Assembly (NCBI RefSeq): GCF_015706575.1
Contig: NW_024037074.1
Coordinates: forward strand, 19,643,334 to 19,707,333
Direction of reading: 5' to 3'
DNA length: 64,000 nucleotides
Origin: Patiria miniata
Taxonomy: Eukaryota; Echinodermata; Asteroidea; Valvatida; Asterinidae
This document shows, one piece after another, positions 1-10,974 of this stretch. Below the pieces are notes generated by a model that had not been told where the DNA came from, searched no databases, and saw nothing but the letters and a program-made list of their open reading frames with translations. The position numbers were made by a program, and so were the translations under genes. The number at the start of each line of letters is the position of its first letter. The first letter of the stretch is position 1.

Positions 1-1220
1 AACAACAACACTGGCATTGATCTATGGATCGTGTTTTTTTTTGGTGTGTGGACATGTGGCCTCCTTATCGTAAGAGAATGCCCGTTCCGAGATCGGTCAA
101 CCGGCCTTTAAAAGCTGCTTCAACATCGACGTCAAGCAAGGACACATAAGTAACCATCTTCAATCTAGCAAAGTATTTCTTCTTAACAGGGCAGATCATA
201 TATCAAATATGTATGAGAACAAGAGGTTGGTTTGAAACTTCTGCTTGAGATTTCTGGGTTGAGGAAATCCATTAGACTCGCTGTCTCTCAGCCGGTTTGA
301 TTGACAGGCGGTCTGATGGGACAGTGAGACTCCATCCCAACATCCTGACGGACAAAGGGAACGAAAGGAACACACACACACCCATAAATGACCGGTTCAC
401 CAAAATAAAGCGTCTTGACAGTCAAATGCTATTGAAGAAATTGGGTTGATACAAAGGCAACCACATTTAGAATCGACGGAACCGAAAGCGAGCTAATTAA
501 ATTCCTTAACAAAACTACTTCATCACAAATCTTGTAATTAAACTTCACTACAAGTGGGTCCACAGATCCAAGATACAACCAGTGCGATTTTTGATAGAAA
601 AAAACCTCACACACATATCAAAGATATCGCTACACTACGATGTAGCTCATGCCGCTACTGCATAACCACAACAAACCCTGAGAGATCAAATTAAAGCGTG
701 GATCACAATATTTATTTCAACAAATAAAATCGGGTTCGCGTGGGAAGTTTATAATGATGCTGTTTTGGTACGAAGCCCTTCATTACGAAGGACAAAAATA
801 TCCCAATTATAGCCAAATTCTTTTTTCAGAAAACATGCCTATAAAGAGACCCAAGGGCATTATTCTGCGTTGTGTGGATGTATCTTTCTTTTCTTTTTAT
901 ATCTTGTTACGAAAGTGGGTCCATGATTACAAAAGGTCACAGAGATTTCAGTAACATGAAAATTTTAAAATAGCATTCCTTATAGCACTCCGAATCAAAC
1001 CGACACCTATTCGAAATCACCTTTTTTTCTTGGGGGGGGGGGGAGGAATACATTTAAAATTGAAAGGTGACTTCTCTCCAATTAATGTGTGATTCATGTC
1101 TTCACAAACTTCGAGGAACAAAGATAAAGAAATGTAAGAATTTAAATGCCGACTCTGACAATATATAGACGATAGTAACTGTAGTATCCAAGCTAAGGAT
1201 TTAAAGATTTAAAACCTATG
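1..1220. other. Intergenic DNA, no gene recognised
   Basis: Only short chance reading frames are present, with no splice-site-flanked coding segment or known motif. A poly-G run near 1034-1045 is simple sequence. Confidence 0.5.
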
Positions 1221-1228
1221 GAAGACAT

Positions 1229-2095
1229 ACAAGGGCGGATCCTGAACCAATTTTTCGGGGGGGGGGGCAAGAGGGCTCGAGTATTTTTGTTTCAAAAAGG
1301 GAAAGGGGGTTATGTATATACAGGGTGGTTCAAGATAACGGAAATCCACTTTGACAGCAATTTTCACCTATTTTTAAAGACTACTTTAAAATTTTGATTA
1401 GTAGCTATTATACAGTACTGACCAAGTGACCTTTAAGCATAAGTGACGAAAAATCATTGCAACTGCATATTTTATCTCTGAGTGAGCTGTGGTAGTTTAA
1501 ACATTTCATGTGCAAAACCTGTTTTTTTTCCACGGAGGTATACATTCCATTCGCTTGACTGAGCTCAGCATCGGAGCTTGATTTGAAGACAAAACAAGCC
1601 CATTTTAACATTTGAAAGTGTAACAACCGTGACATCTGATTGTTGTGTAATGTTATGCAACAACGAACTTGAGCCTACAGGGGTACATGATCTTAACACT
1701 GACACGAATAATCAATAAAAGCCTCAATAAAAGTTACCAGGTCAAAACATTTTGTTGCCAAGGTTTCTAATTTTTGTGAACTACAAAAACATCCAATTTA
1801 CATAGAATAGTACGTGGACAAGCCTGATTTTGGTGACTTGTATACAAATGAGCATAATATCACCATTCTTGCGACTTTCACTAAGCTTTTGTTCACCATA
1901 CATGATTAAAGGGCTATACTTTACTACTATGTGGAGAAACAATTGACATAAGTTAACTAGGAATTTGAAAGATGGCTTACGAGGGAGATATGCAACGTTC
2001 TAATTAATTTCCTGAAAGTTTAAGACAAAAAAAGTGTCTTCACTCCTACGATAAAAAGGGGGCATGGCCCCCATCGCCCCCACAGATCCGCCAAT
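1229..2095. mobile_element. hAT-like non-autonomous element (MITE)
   Basis: The ends are inverted copies of GGCGGATC (1234-1241 region and 2084-2092), and the outermost bases are flanked by the same 8-bp sequence, GAAGACAT, at 1221-1228 and 2096-2103. An 8-bp target duplication is the hallmark of hAT transposons. G-rich tracts follow each terminus inward, as expected of matching subterminal regions. No transposase frame is visible, so it would depend on an enzyme made elsewhere. A sequence resembling a mariner-type terminus (CAGGGTGGTTCAAG) occurs inside near 1321 but lacks a partner end. Confidence 0.6.
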
Positions 2096-2103
2096 GAAGA
2101 CAT

Positions 2104-5100
2104 GCGGTAAAACCATTCATATAGATATCAAAAGTCTTTTTAGTCTCGAGCTTTGGGCGTCATTCGATGTCTACTTTACCCTTGCGACGACATAGCGTGC
2201 CAAGACTTTAATTAATGGGGAAAGAAAGACCCGTCAGTGTGCTTAATAGTCAACCAAGGTCGATTCATCATTTAAAATGAATCATTTTAAATATCGTATA
2301 CCAGTCATTAAGTGCGTTTATCTAAGTTATTTCCACAGTAATGATCAGAAAATGTGCAGGTGAGTTCACTGGGATAATACATTAAAAGTGTTCATTTTTT
2401 AATGACGGCAATTTATAAGATTCCGACACCTCGCGTTTAAGATTTTCTTATTCAGCTATACTCAGCTTATAAGTTTTAGAAATAAAAAAAATATTTAACA
2501 AAATCAGTAAACTGGATACAAAGGAATTGAGCATAATTACAGGGTACTAAGAAGAATTTAAACACCACATTTTTTAACATCAACCATGAATTGCTGCATA
2601 CCAATGAAAATATTTAGACACAAAAGTCCAGGTTTCTCAAAAAATAAATCTCTCATATCTATTATATAAAAAGTCAGCAACTCGGAATATATATGTCTCC
2701 ACTTTATCACACTGAACAATGGTATAACGAAACTTTCACAAGTCTTTGGTTCATTTTCGGGTAACCTTTAATGCATTTTCAAGATGTCTCATTTTTGATC
2801 CAATTTTTGATTCTCTGTAATTTTGTATTTGAAGCAACCAATATTTTTTTTCATTACATATTGCTACCCTTTTCGTAACCGAAACTTGATTTCACTCTAG
2901 AAATTCAGCCGATATCGAGAGTAATTTTCCCCAGGAACATCTGTTTGACTTCTCTCTCGAGATACTCCAAGACGAAAGCTGTTGCCCACGTCACGTGCAA
3001 GCTTCGAGTATAATCACGCCAGTCTGGCCCCAGCGAGTCATATTGATGGAAATTAAACTCACGGAATGAGGAGATTTAAGGTGGCTGCTGGGGCCATTTA
3101 TCAAACGGGGGAAACCATTTGGAATACCCCGGTGAGGATGCTGGCTTTTGGGAAACTGCACGGAGAAGTGAAGGAAAAAAAAGACAAACGATTTCCGTCG
3201 ACCTCATTACTGCGAGTCGAATCCTGGCTTTCGCCGAAGAGAAAGTATACAGACTTACGGGTTATAGCCGAAAGGTTTAATGTTTGAGTTAAACCTCTCC
3301 GGTAGATGTCCTGATTATTTTCGTTTTGATTATGGACAACAATGGTAGCCTATACAAAGCATGCTTACAATCATCATTTCTGGGCACTACCCATATTCAG
3401 GTTTTCAGACAATTTCCAACCCGACCCAAGATCTGATTTGTGGCAAAGAGGAGTGTCAAATACATATACTCGTTCATGTGTATACTCTGACCATTCTTTT
3501 CAGACCCACACAACTCAATAGGAATGTTATTCACATGATGTTAACGCAAACCTCCCATTCTTTGTTCATATTTAACATTTGAAATACATGTGGACTAGTG
3601 GACCTCGGAGCACTCGTACAATGATGAAAATTGATGAAATAATAAAGTTGTGGCATTCATTGGGTAAAAAACTGCAACTGAAATAGGAAACTAACATGTC
3701 TTTTGGGACAGACAATTTTGTTGAATTAACTTGAAGGACTAGTTCTCATTTACAAAACAAATATAAAACGACCTTTTTGATAATTATTTAAGAACTGTAT
3801 TCAGGCGAGCACGAGTAAATCTAGAATCCATCGGACGTAGGTAGGTAAATCTTCGCGTCGTTAGCATTTTCGTTCTCACGCAAGTGCACGGCGTGAAAAC
3901 AAACGTGATCGAACAAGGAGACGTAGGTACGAAAATCCGAATGTGAAGTAAAGTTAAATTCGTTTTTACCCATCTCCAACTGATTTCTCATCATTTCTTT
4001 CTTGTGGAATGCCAAGATAAACTTCAAACATGAATGCTTCTCAGGGTGATTACGGTTAGAAATCATTCTGTCAAAGAAAAAAAGAAAAAAGGCAACCCCA
4101 ATGCACATAGAAGGGTCACGGAGGAGTCCGGAAGCTCCAAAACAAAATGGCGTACTTTCAGGGTCTGTAGTTTAGAAATTGTGTGTTGGTTGTGGTTGTC
4201 ATGCTGGTGCTTTTGCATGACAACCGTCGACAATAATCATCCTTTATGTTGAGCCTGTTTTCCCTGTCCCTACTCCTTTAGACGCCCCAACACGACAACA
4301 AGCATGTCACTTAAAGAAACAGTCACCACTGCTTCTCAGCCCCCAAGAATTTTGATTCTGAGAAATCTTTCAGCCTTAAATCTTTTGAGCCTTCAATTCA
4401 TCTGTGTATTAACTAAATTACTCAAATGCATGCCAAAATATTACCTCACCTAACCACCAAAATGCAACTATGGACGAGAAACTCGGAAACATTTTTTCCC
4501 CAGGCAATATAATGTGCCTCCTGCAGAGCTCTCCGTTCCAGCAAAACCAATACATTAATGAAACCAAATAAAGGCAAAATATGAAACTATTGAAAGAGAT
4601 TCTGGGAAATTAAGTATTATCTTTCTCAAGTCTGATTATAAGTTTCACAATCTTAATGCCTTTCGAGACATACAATGCACCATTCCACATTTTATATACA
4701 GCCGGTTTCCAGACACAGAGGAGATAATGGCTCGTCGAGCAAGATCATTTGCGCAAAGTAAACATATTATGTTTTATTCTCAATCACTCATTTCTAACGG
4801 CACACACTGGCAAATTGAAGTTTCAATTAAATGGTGAATCCCAGGAGAAGGTGATTTGTCACCCGGGACAGAAATACTCAAAGCGACAGAGCGATGTCTA
4901 CCAAATCAACGATCAGCCAACGTCTACAACGTTTTGTTTAACAATTCAGGTAAAACTTCTGAAGGTTTACGGAATACTGAGACCGAAATATCACCAGTTT
5001 TACAGTGGTTAGGCCTAATTCAATTTCAGTTCGGTCAAATATGTAATTTTGTATAAATTAACATTAGAATACTTGTTCCATGGCGTAGTGGACATTATTA

Positions 5101-6320
5101 TCAGGATTTATGGGCAATATCGGAAGTTTTAAGAGACATTTTCTAGGCCAAATTACCCTGCACGCCCATTACGGGTTGCTTGGTAAGCCTTGGTGACCAA
5201 GGCTAAAAAAATGGCATCCTTCTCTGGTCAAACCTCTACCCGACGTCAGATGTGACGTTAAGGTATGGTCATTACGCATGGGTGCAGAATATCGGAGAAA
5301 CCATTACATTTAATTTCGAAGTTTCAATTCAACTTAACATTGGTTGGTATCCAACCATAGGGATAGGTTCATACGTCAGGGTAATGACGTCAGGCAACGT
5401 TCGCTGCAGAACTCGCCGGGATTTAAATGTGTTCAACTTTTGCGAATGCTTGACACGACATCACAAATTCACGTTCGAGTTCGCTTACGTGTCAGGTATG
5501 AACCTGCATTTTAGCAAGCAAAAAACCCCCAAACAAAACCAAACAAACAAACAAGATGTATGTACATTCAAGATGAAATATAGTAATACACGAAATATTG
5601 GAGAAAATAATCAAATAAAGAGAAAGAAATTAAATTAAAAGTCCATATAGCCATAGGCTTGTCAATGGCATGTATTGAAATGGAACTAAAAATCGAAAGC
5701 AATCACCAGTAAAGGTTAGTAAGCATCGTAAAGCAAAACAATCAGGAAACACACTACTCTGTACCTATAAATAAGAGTATTGACAAGTAATAAATACAGA
5801 AAAACCCGTAGGCCTAAATTACCAGAAATAATACTATAGGCAAGCATTAAAGCCACGCAAGCATTTGTACTTGTAAACAAATATAAGTCTCACTGATTTT
5901 TTCTTGTTACATTTAATTTGGTAAAATAACGGGAAACGTAACTCGCATATGCAGTAAATGAAACTTCCATACGTTTTTATAACACAACATAGAGAAAAAT
6001 TGTTATTTTTTTTATGTGAAAAATAGCACAAAAATGTAGCTGAAATTTACAGATGACTTGGTAACAATATTGAAGGGATTGTAGCTCTGTAATAAATACC
6101 AATACATGTATTTATGGGTTGTTTATTATCAAACAATATTAATGTAAAAAGACTCATGCGCCTAAAGATTTGGAACACCATATATAGATAGTTGTTGATT
6201 ATGCCACACAAGATAGACTCATAAACAAAGTTGCTATTTTGGAAACAAGGATAGTACGCTGTGTTAGGCAATGGTTGCAATATTATACCAACGCGGCGTT
6301 GGCAATGTGTGTGTCCATTG
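2104..6320. other. Intergenic DNA upstream of the peptide gene
   Basis: No gene is supported. Small structures are present: a hairpin with 10-bp arms GGTTGTCATG / CATGACAACC near 4192-4224, and the palindrome GCCTTGGTGACCAAGGC near 5187. TGACGTCA also occurs near 5385. A 128-residue open frame at 5252-5638 ends in low-complexity Lys/Asn/Gln sequence and resembles nothing I recognise. Confidence 0.5.
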
Positions 6321-6322
6321 AG

Positions 6323-6452
6323 TACGTCACACGCGTTTGCTTCCTGTGCCACCACGACTCCCTATTGGCTGAAAGAGAAGGCAGATGACACGTGACGCAC
6401 CCGTGACGTCAGCACAGCGCTCGTAAACCTTTGCGGTGGATTCTCATATAAT
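6323..6452 (+). promoter_or_regulatory. Candidate promoter with CRE, E-box and TATA-like element
   Basis: Within 130 bp lie a half CRE TACGTCA (6323-6329), an inverted CCAAT box ATTGG (6364-6368), an E-box CACGTG (6389-6394), a full palindromic CRE TGACGTCA (6404-6411) and a TATA-like CATATAAT (6445-6452). The spacing fits a start site around 6475-6485. CREs bind CREB/ATF factors and are frequent in promoters of neuroendocrine peptide genes, which agrees with the secreted product proposed downstream. The motifs are seen; the promoter assignment is inference. Confidence 0.5.
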
Positions 6453-6475
6453 TCGCCGTGAGTTTGACAGCCGAA

Positions 6476-6655
6476 GAAACTGAACCTCGGCAGAGCAGTA
6501 CAAACACGGACGGCAGAACGGTGAACATAGCTCGGTGAACGGCGGAAGACGGAACAGAAACACAGACGGGAGACAGGCAACAACACAGCACATCGTTCGT
6601 TCCTTGAAAATAAACTGCGGTAGAATTTGTTATTCTTAAGCCGAGCTGCAAACAG
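6476..6655 (+). other. Candidate non-coding first exon (5' UTR) of the secreted peptide gene
   Basis: About 180 bp of purine-rich sequence contains no ATG and ends at the donor AACAG|gtaggc (intron from 6656). It follows a TATA-like element by about 25-30 bp. The absence of upstream ATGs over this length and the position of the donor are what a leader exon would show. The link to the coding exon at 14200 is inferred from strand, order and the acceptor just before that exon. The start coordinate is approximate. Confidence 0.42.
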
Positions 6656-8269
6656 GTAGGCCAATGGTTTTTAGATTTTTAGATGGTTTAAAGTTTTGTT
6701 TTATCACTGACTGCTTTGTCTTCACTTCGGTATAGTAATATCAAATTGGATTACCTACACAATAATATTTGACAGTACTTTGAAAACTTTCCTTTGCAAC
6801 GATAGAAATTCGTCGATCCATATTTTAGTAATTTGTTTCGCAACATCGATACGTCAGTAAGAAGCTCTACTTCAAAATTTGAATTTTATTGAGAATTCAT
6901 GGCAAAACTTTACTGACTCCGAATGTGACAACAAAATAGAGCTATACAAAGAATCTGAATAAGTTACAGTGTCATTCTAAAAACGTATCTGTAACAATTT
7001 TTGATACTCCTCGACGGTCAGATCGCAACTTGAATGGACGATGTGATTTCAACCCTTTGGAATTTACTCTGTCTAGTAAAAGTAGACAAGAATTCTAAAC
7101 AGTCACTATGTAGCGACTTCTAAACGAAGTAGACATTATTTTCAACATTGTGTATTTAAGTGGCGAGAATTACTTTGCACAACTTACAGCAAAAACAGTT
7201 CCATTCATGGAGTTGAAAACAATTTTCTTAAAAGGTGTGTGTTATCGATTGGGGAAAGAACCCAGTCTATATTATCCAGTCAAGACATTGTGTCAATTTG
7301 CATAGCTCGCAATCACTGCGCGCATCGGTCGGTTGTTCAAATTATTTGAGCGCGGTGTTTTTTTATCCTCGCGTAAATTCTGTCTGAGGCTGATGTGAGC
7401 TTGATCGAAGACAGGGGGAGGTCCAGCGAATTGAGAAGCATTATTAGACACACCCGGGGGTAACAAGATCAGTCCTCTCAATTCACCTGACATTTTCCTA
7501 GCAAGTTTAAGCTCCTGCTTTTCTCCTTTTCAATACACGGGAATTTAAGAGCAGAAACGTGTTTTCTTGCCGCAAAGCGGTCCTGGCCTAATGCATATAG
7601 CGAACTTGGTTTGTCATAAACCCGTCCCAATTGTCCTCGTGTGCAGGTGAAGCCGGTTGAAGATGTAAGGTACACGGCCATATACCAACCCTAAGTGTTA
7701 TGGATTGGGATTGTGAGAATATTACAGTTTTTGGCGGACATTTTACTGCCGGTGCGTGGGTGCAGGTTGTTTATTTTTTCAGGATGCGCAGCCGCCGTCA
7801 ACTAAAGGGTGTATTTTATGCCCACTAATAAGTCGAAGGGAAATGAGATCTTTATTGGGTTATATCTCCTGTGCTACCTCGCACATTTTATACTCCACTC
7901 GTGATGAAAATACTCCAAGTAGGTTGGCAACGGTAAGACGCAGGTTTTTAAGGAACCGTTGTCGGGGTAACTGCACACTGAAGTGGCAACAGGGCTATTT
8001 TATAATGTTGCATTTATAGAATCTACACAACATTATCTGACGATATTAGAAAAAAAAAACCAATGCTATTTACAAACTTTTTTCTTTCTTTTTCTGTGTA
8101 CAATGATTCCGATTATCATAATTATTATGTTTTGCCCAAGGGCACACGCACCACAAACCCAGGGCGATAAAACAAGAATTATTTTATTTCATACACTCCT
8201 CTTTTTTCCGCCATTACTGATTGCAATGATACCTCACCAGTTTTGCTCTCATACCTAAACGGAGAAGTT
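6656..8269. other. First part of proposed intron 1, nothing recognised
   Basis: This is AT-rich non-coding sequence with chance reading frames only. I see no repeat or coding signal in it. Confidence 0.4.
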
Positions 8270-9470
8270 TCAACGGTTCGTACAATATAGCCACGAACCA
8301 TTCTTTCGTTGGCTCAGAGCAAAACTTTTTATTTACGCCCTGCAAAAACAAGAAAGCCATAATGAAAACATGTATTTTTTTTTTAGATGTATAAGCATAC
8401 GTTACATAAACTCCAGGGAGTCAGAGGCTCCGTCAAATTCCAAATTGAAGTCTACCGACACTGTTTCTGTTTTTTAAGAAGTCATAATGTGAACCAAAAA
8501 AAATAGATCACGTATTAGGCAGCTTTTTTTCTGCTTCTCATACTTTGACTGGATGGCTGGCTTTTAAAAAAAATTGTCATCACAAATTAATATTCATGAG
8601 TAGAAACGAGGAAGAACAACTGTTTTCTTCAAAGACAAATGGACAATAATTTGACCCTCTCATTTCCAACAAGCCTCCTTCTACAGTATCAGATTTAGAG
8701 GGGGCGGTTGCAACCCCCTCCGCCGTTCGGCAGCTGCCTAATTTTATAAACTATTAAAATTGGACCAAAAAATAATAGCGCAAGCTTTAATTTTGCCCTG
8801 CACAGACAAAAAAACACAAAATGCATTATTATTATTATATTTTTGAGAAAATTAGCATATTGTGTTGCTAATGCACAAAAATTAATGATTCGTACAGTCT
8901 AGCCACGAACCATTCTTTCGATAATTCAGAACATAATTGTATTACGTCTGCGCAAAGACAAAACAGCCATAAAACGTGTATTTTTAGATGATAGGCATGT
9001 GTTACATTAACTCCAAGGACTTTAGAGGCTCCGTCAATCTCTACTTACCAGGACCTATTTTATACAGATATCCTTAGAGAACTTTTTCTATTTTTTTTGG
9101 CCAAAACTGATTGTAATCACCTCACTATTTCCTGTCATACTTTAATGCAGGAGAGTCCTTACAATGTGGCCACGAACCATTCTTTCGTTAGCATAGAGCA
9201 AACTTTTATTATGCCCTGCAAAGACCAAAAAGCCACAAAATTCATTTTTTTTTGAAAAAACCCCACATATTTTGTTGCTTATGCAGAAAATTAATGATTC
9301 GTACAGTCTAGCCACGAACCATCGATAATTCAGAATATCATTTTATTACGTCTGTGCAATGACAAAACAGCCATAAAACGTGTATTTTTTAGATGATAGG
9401 CATGTGTTACATTAACTCCAAGGACTTTAGAGGCTCCTTCAATCTCCAAATTGAAGTTTGACGTTTTTAT
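8270..9470 (+). repeat. Higher-order tandem repeat, about 400-bp period
   Basis: The phrase TAGCCACGAACCATTCTTTC or a close variant recurs near 8287, 8898, 9168 and 9308. Each copy is followed by an AAGACAAAA.AGCCA segment, and three of them continue into a GTTACAT.AACTCCA.GGA block. The pair at 8888-9060 and 9294-9460 is very similar and offset by about 408 bp, which implies recent duplication of a longer unit. The 9308 copy lacks the TTCTTTCG part of the phrase. The block is non-coding and lies in the proposed first intron of the peptide gene. Confidence 0.7.
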
Positions 9471-9592
9471 TTCCGGGTAGCAATGTGCAGCACCAGAAAT
9501 GCGCTTTAAAAGTTAGATTATGTCTTCCATATTATTTGCCGAGGCAGCAACCAATTTCCAATTGAGCAAGCAGTGGTCAAACTCCTTTTTTT

Positions 9593-10580
9593 GTGCCGTA
9601 GTGTGGTTAGGGTTTGTGACTCATGATCAGAGAGTCAGGAGTTCGAATTCAGCTGCTGGCCGTATGTTGTGTCCTAGGGCAGACTTCATCCACACTTGCC
9701 TCTCTCCACGGGGGCCGCCCGATTGTCCGAAGGTCCGATAGTCCGAAGGCTCTTTGGTCCGAAGGTTCGATAGTCCGAATGCACAAAATGTCCATAAGAG
9801 GGGGTTCGTAAGTCCGAAAATGAAATAAGGTTCGTTAATCCGAACATTTGATGCAATAATCCGAAGGTTCATTAATCCGAAGGTTCATTAGTCCGAAGGT
9901 TAATTTATTCGAAGGTTCGGTAGTCCGAATTTAGAATAAGGTTAATCAGTCCGAAGGTTCAATAGTCCGAAACGAAAATAAGGTTCAATAGTCCGAAGGT
10001 TCGTTATTCCAAATTGACAATAAGGTTCGATAGTCCGAAAAGACTATAAGGTCCGATAGTCCGAATCAACGGTAAGGTCCGATAGTCCGAAGTGTCATAC
10101 TGACGAACCGTATTGCCCATTCGGACTATCGAACCATATTCTCAATTCGGACTATCGAACCTTATTGTCGATTCGGACTAACGAACCCTATCGTCTACTC
10201 GGACTATCGAACCTTCGGATTAATTAACCTTATTCTATTTTCGGACAAATGAGCCCTTCGGACTATCGAACCTTCGGATTATCGAACCTTCGGACTATTG
10301 AACCTTCGGACTGACGAACCTTCGGACTAATGACCCTTCGGACTAAAGAACCTTCGGACTATCGAACCTTCGGACTATCGGGCGGTAACCCTCTCCATAC
10401 AGGCTTGTAAATGGGTGCCGGCATTTAACTGGGGAGTAACCTGCGATGGACTAGCATCCCATCCAGGGGGAATAGAAATATTCTCTGAAACCGGAGACAA
10501 AATGCCGGCGCTGCCCATGGCCCAATGGGCCGCATTTGCTCCTGACAGACTTTACTACTTAATTACTACTTTTTATCATC
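9593..10580 (+). mobile_element. tRNA-derived SINE, split by a palindromic insertion
   Basis: The left part has a tRNA-like head with an A-box-like GTGTGGTTAGGG near 9600 and a B box GAGTTCGAATTC near 9641. The right part resumes at about 10391 with GGGAGTAACCTGCGATGG and runs to a T-rich tail near 10575. The two halves are separated by the GTTCGATAGTCCGAA palindrome. The head indicates an RNA polymerase III transcribed retroposon that depends on a LINE. The 3' boundary is approximate. Confidence 0.6.
9715..10385. mobile_element. Foldback element made of inverted GTTCGATAGTCCGAA arrays
   Basis: The left arm (9715 to about 10105) holds roughly 18 units ending in GTCCGAA or close variants. The right arm (about 10115 to 10385) holds roughly 14 units of the reverse complement TTCGGACTATCGAACC. 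The two ends are inverted copies of CCGCCCGATAGTCCGAAG. Flanking CTCTCCA at 9702-9708 and 10391-10397 looks like a target duplication, and the insertion interrupts a SINE. Outer units are about 16 bp; units near the centre are about 28 bp and carry an extra segment ending in ATAAGG. No coding capacity is seen. Confidence 0.75.
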
Positions 10581-10639
10581 TAAAAAGTGGTGGGTAAATG
10601 CCCCCATGCCCACCCTCGAAAAAATGATAAATTGAGAAT

Positions 10640-10745
10640 ATGCTGGCAAAAGTACAGGTATTTGGTGTTTTTTTTTTTTGGGGGGGGGGGAGGGGCGAAA
10701 TGTGCTTTACCCCCCTCTAGAAAAAAATCCTGGCGACGCCCATGG
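10640..10745. repeat. Poly-T/poly-G tract and fragment of a G-rich mobile-element end
   Basis: A T-run followed by a G-run at about 10668-10691 precedes AATCCTGGCGACGCCCATGG (10727-10746). This resembles the terminus of G-rich MITEs, but no matching left end is found, so it may be a fragment. Confidence 0.3.
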
Positions 10746-10925
10746 CATTCGACGTGGCAGTCCCTGGCGGGTAGGTGTGTGTGTGTGTGTTCCATAATAG
10801 TTATGTGAACAATAATCTAAAGTCTTTATTACGAACGACAAAGTTTACCGTACAGAGGAGCCAGTTGATTGGCCAAGATCCATTGATCACGCCCCTTCGT
10901 TTCAGCGAGGAATGTGATTTGCCAG

Positions 10926-10974
10926 GACGACCGTCATGACGAGCTGTCATGACGAACCGTCATGGCTAACCGTC
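10926..10974 (+). repeat. Short tandem repeat of CCGTCATGACGA
   Basis: About three and a half copies of a 14-bp unit, CCGTCATGACGAGC or variants, lie head to tail. The TCATGA core makes each unit self-complementary. Confidence 0.6.

Noticed and set aside
1321-1345. Second mariner-type MITE starting CAGGGTGGTTCAAG
   Set aside because: No inverted partner end was found nearby, so only a single terminus-like sequence is present.
5252-5638. 128-codon open frame on the + strand
   Set aside because: It ends in low-complexity Lys/Asn/Gln sequence, has no recognised domain and has no partner exons.
9718-10385. CRISPR-like array of short repeats
   Set aside because: Units are contiguous without unique spacers, run in opposed directions and sit in an animal SINE.
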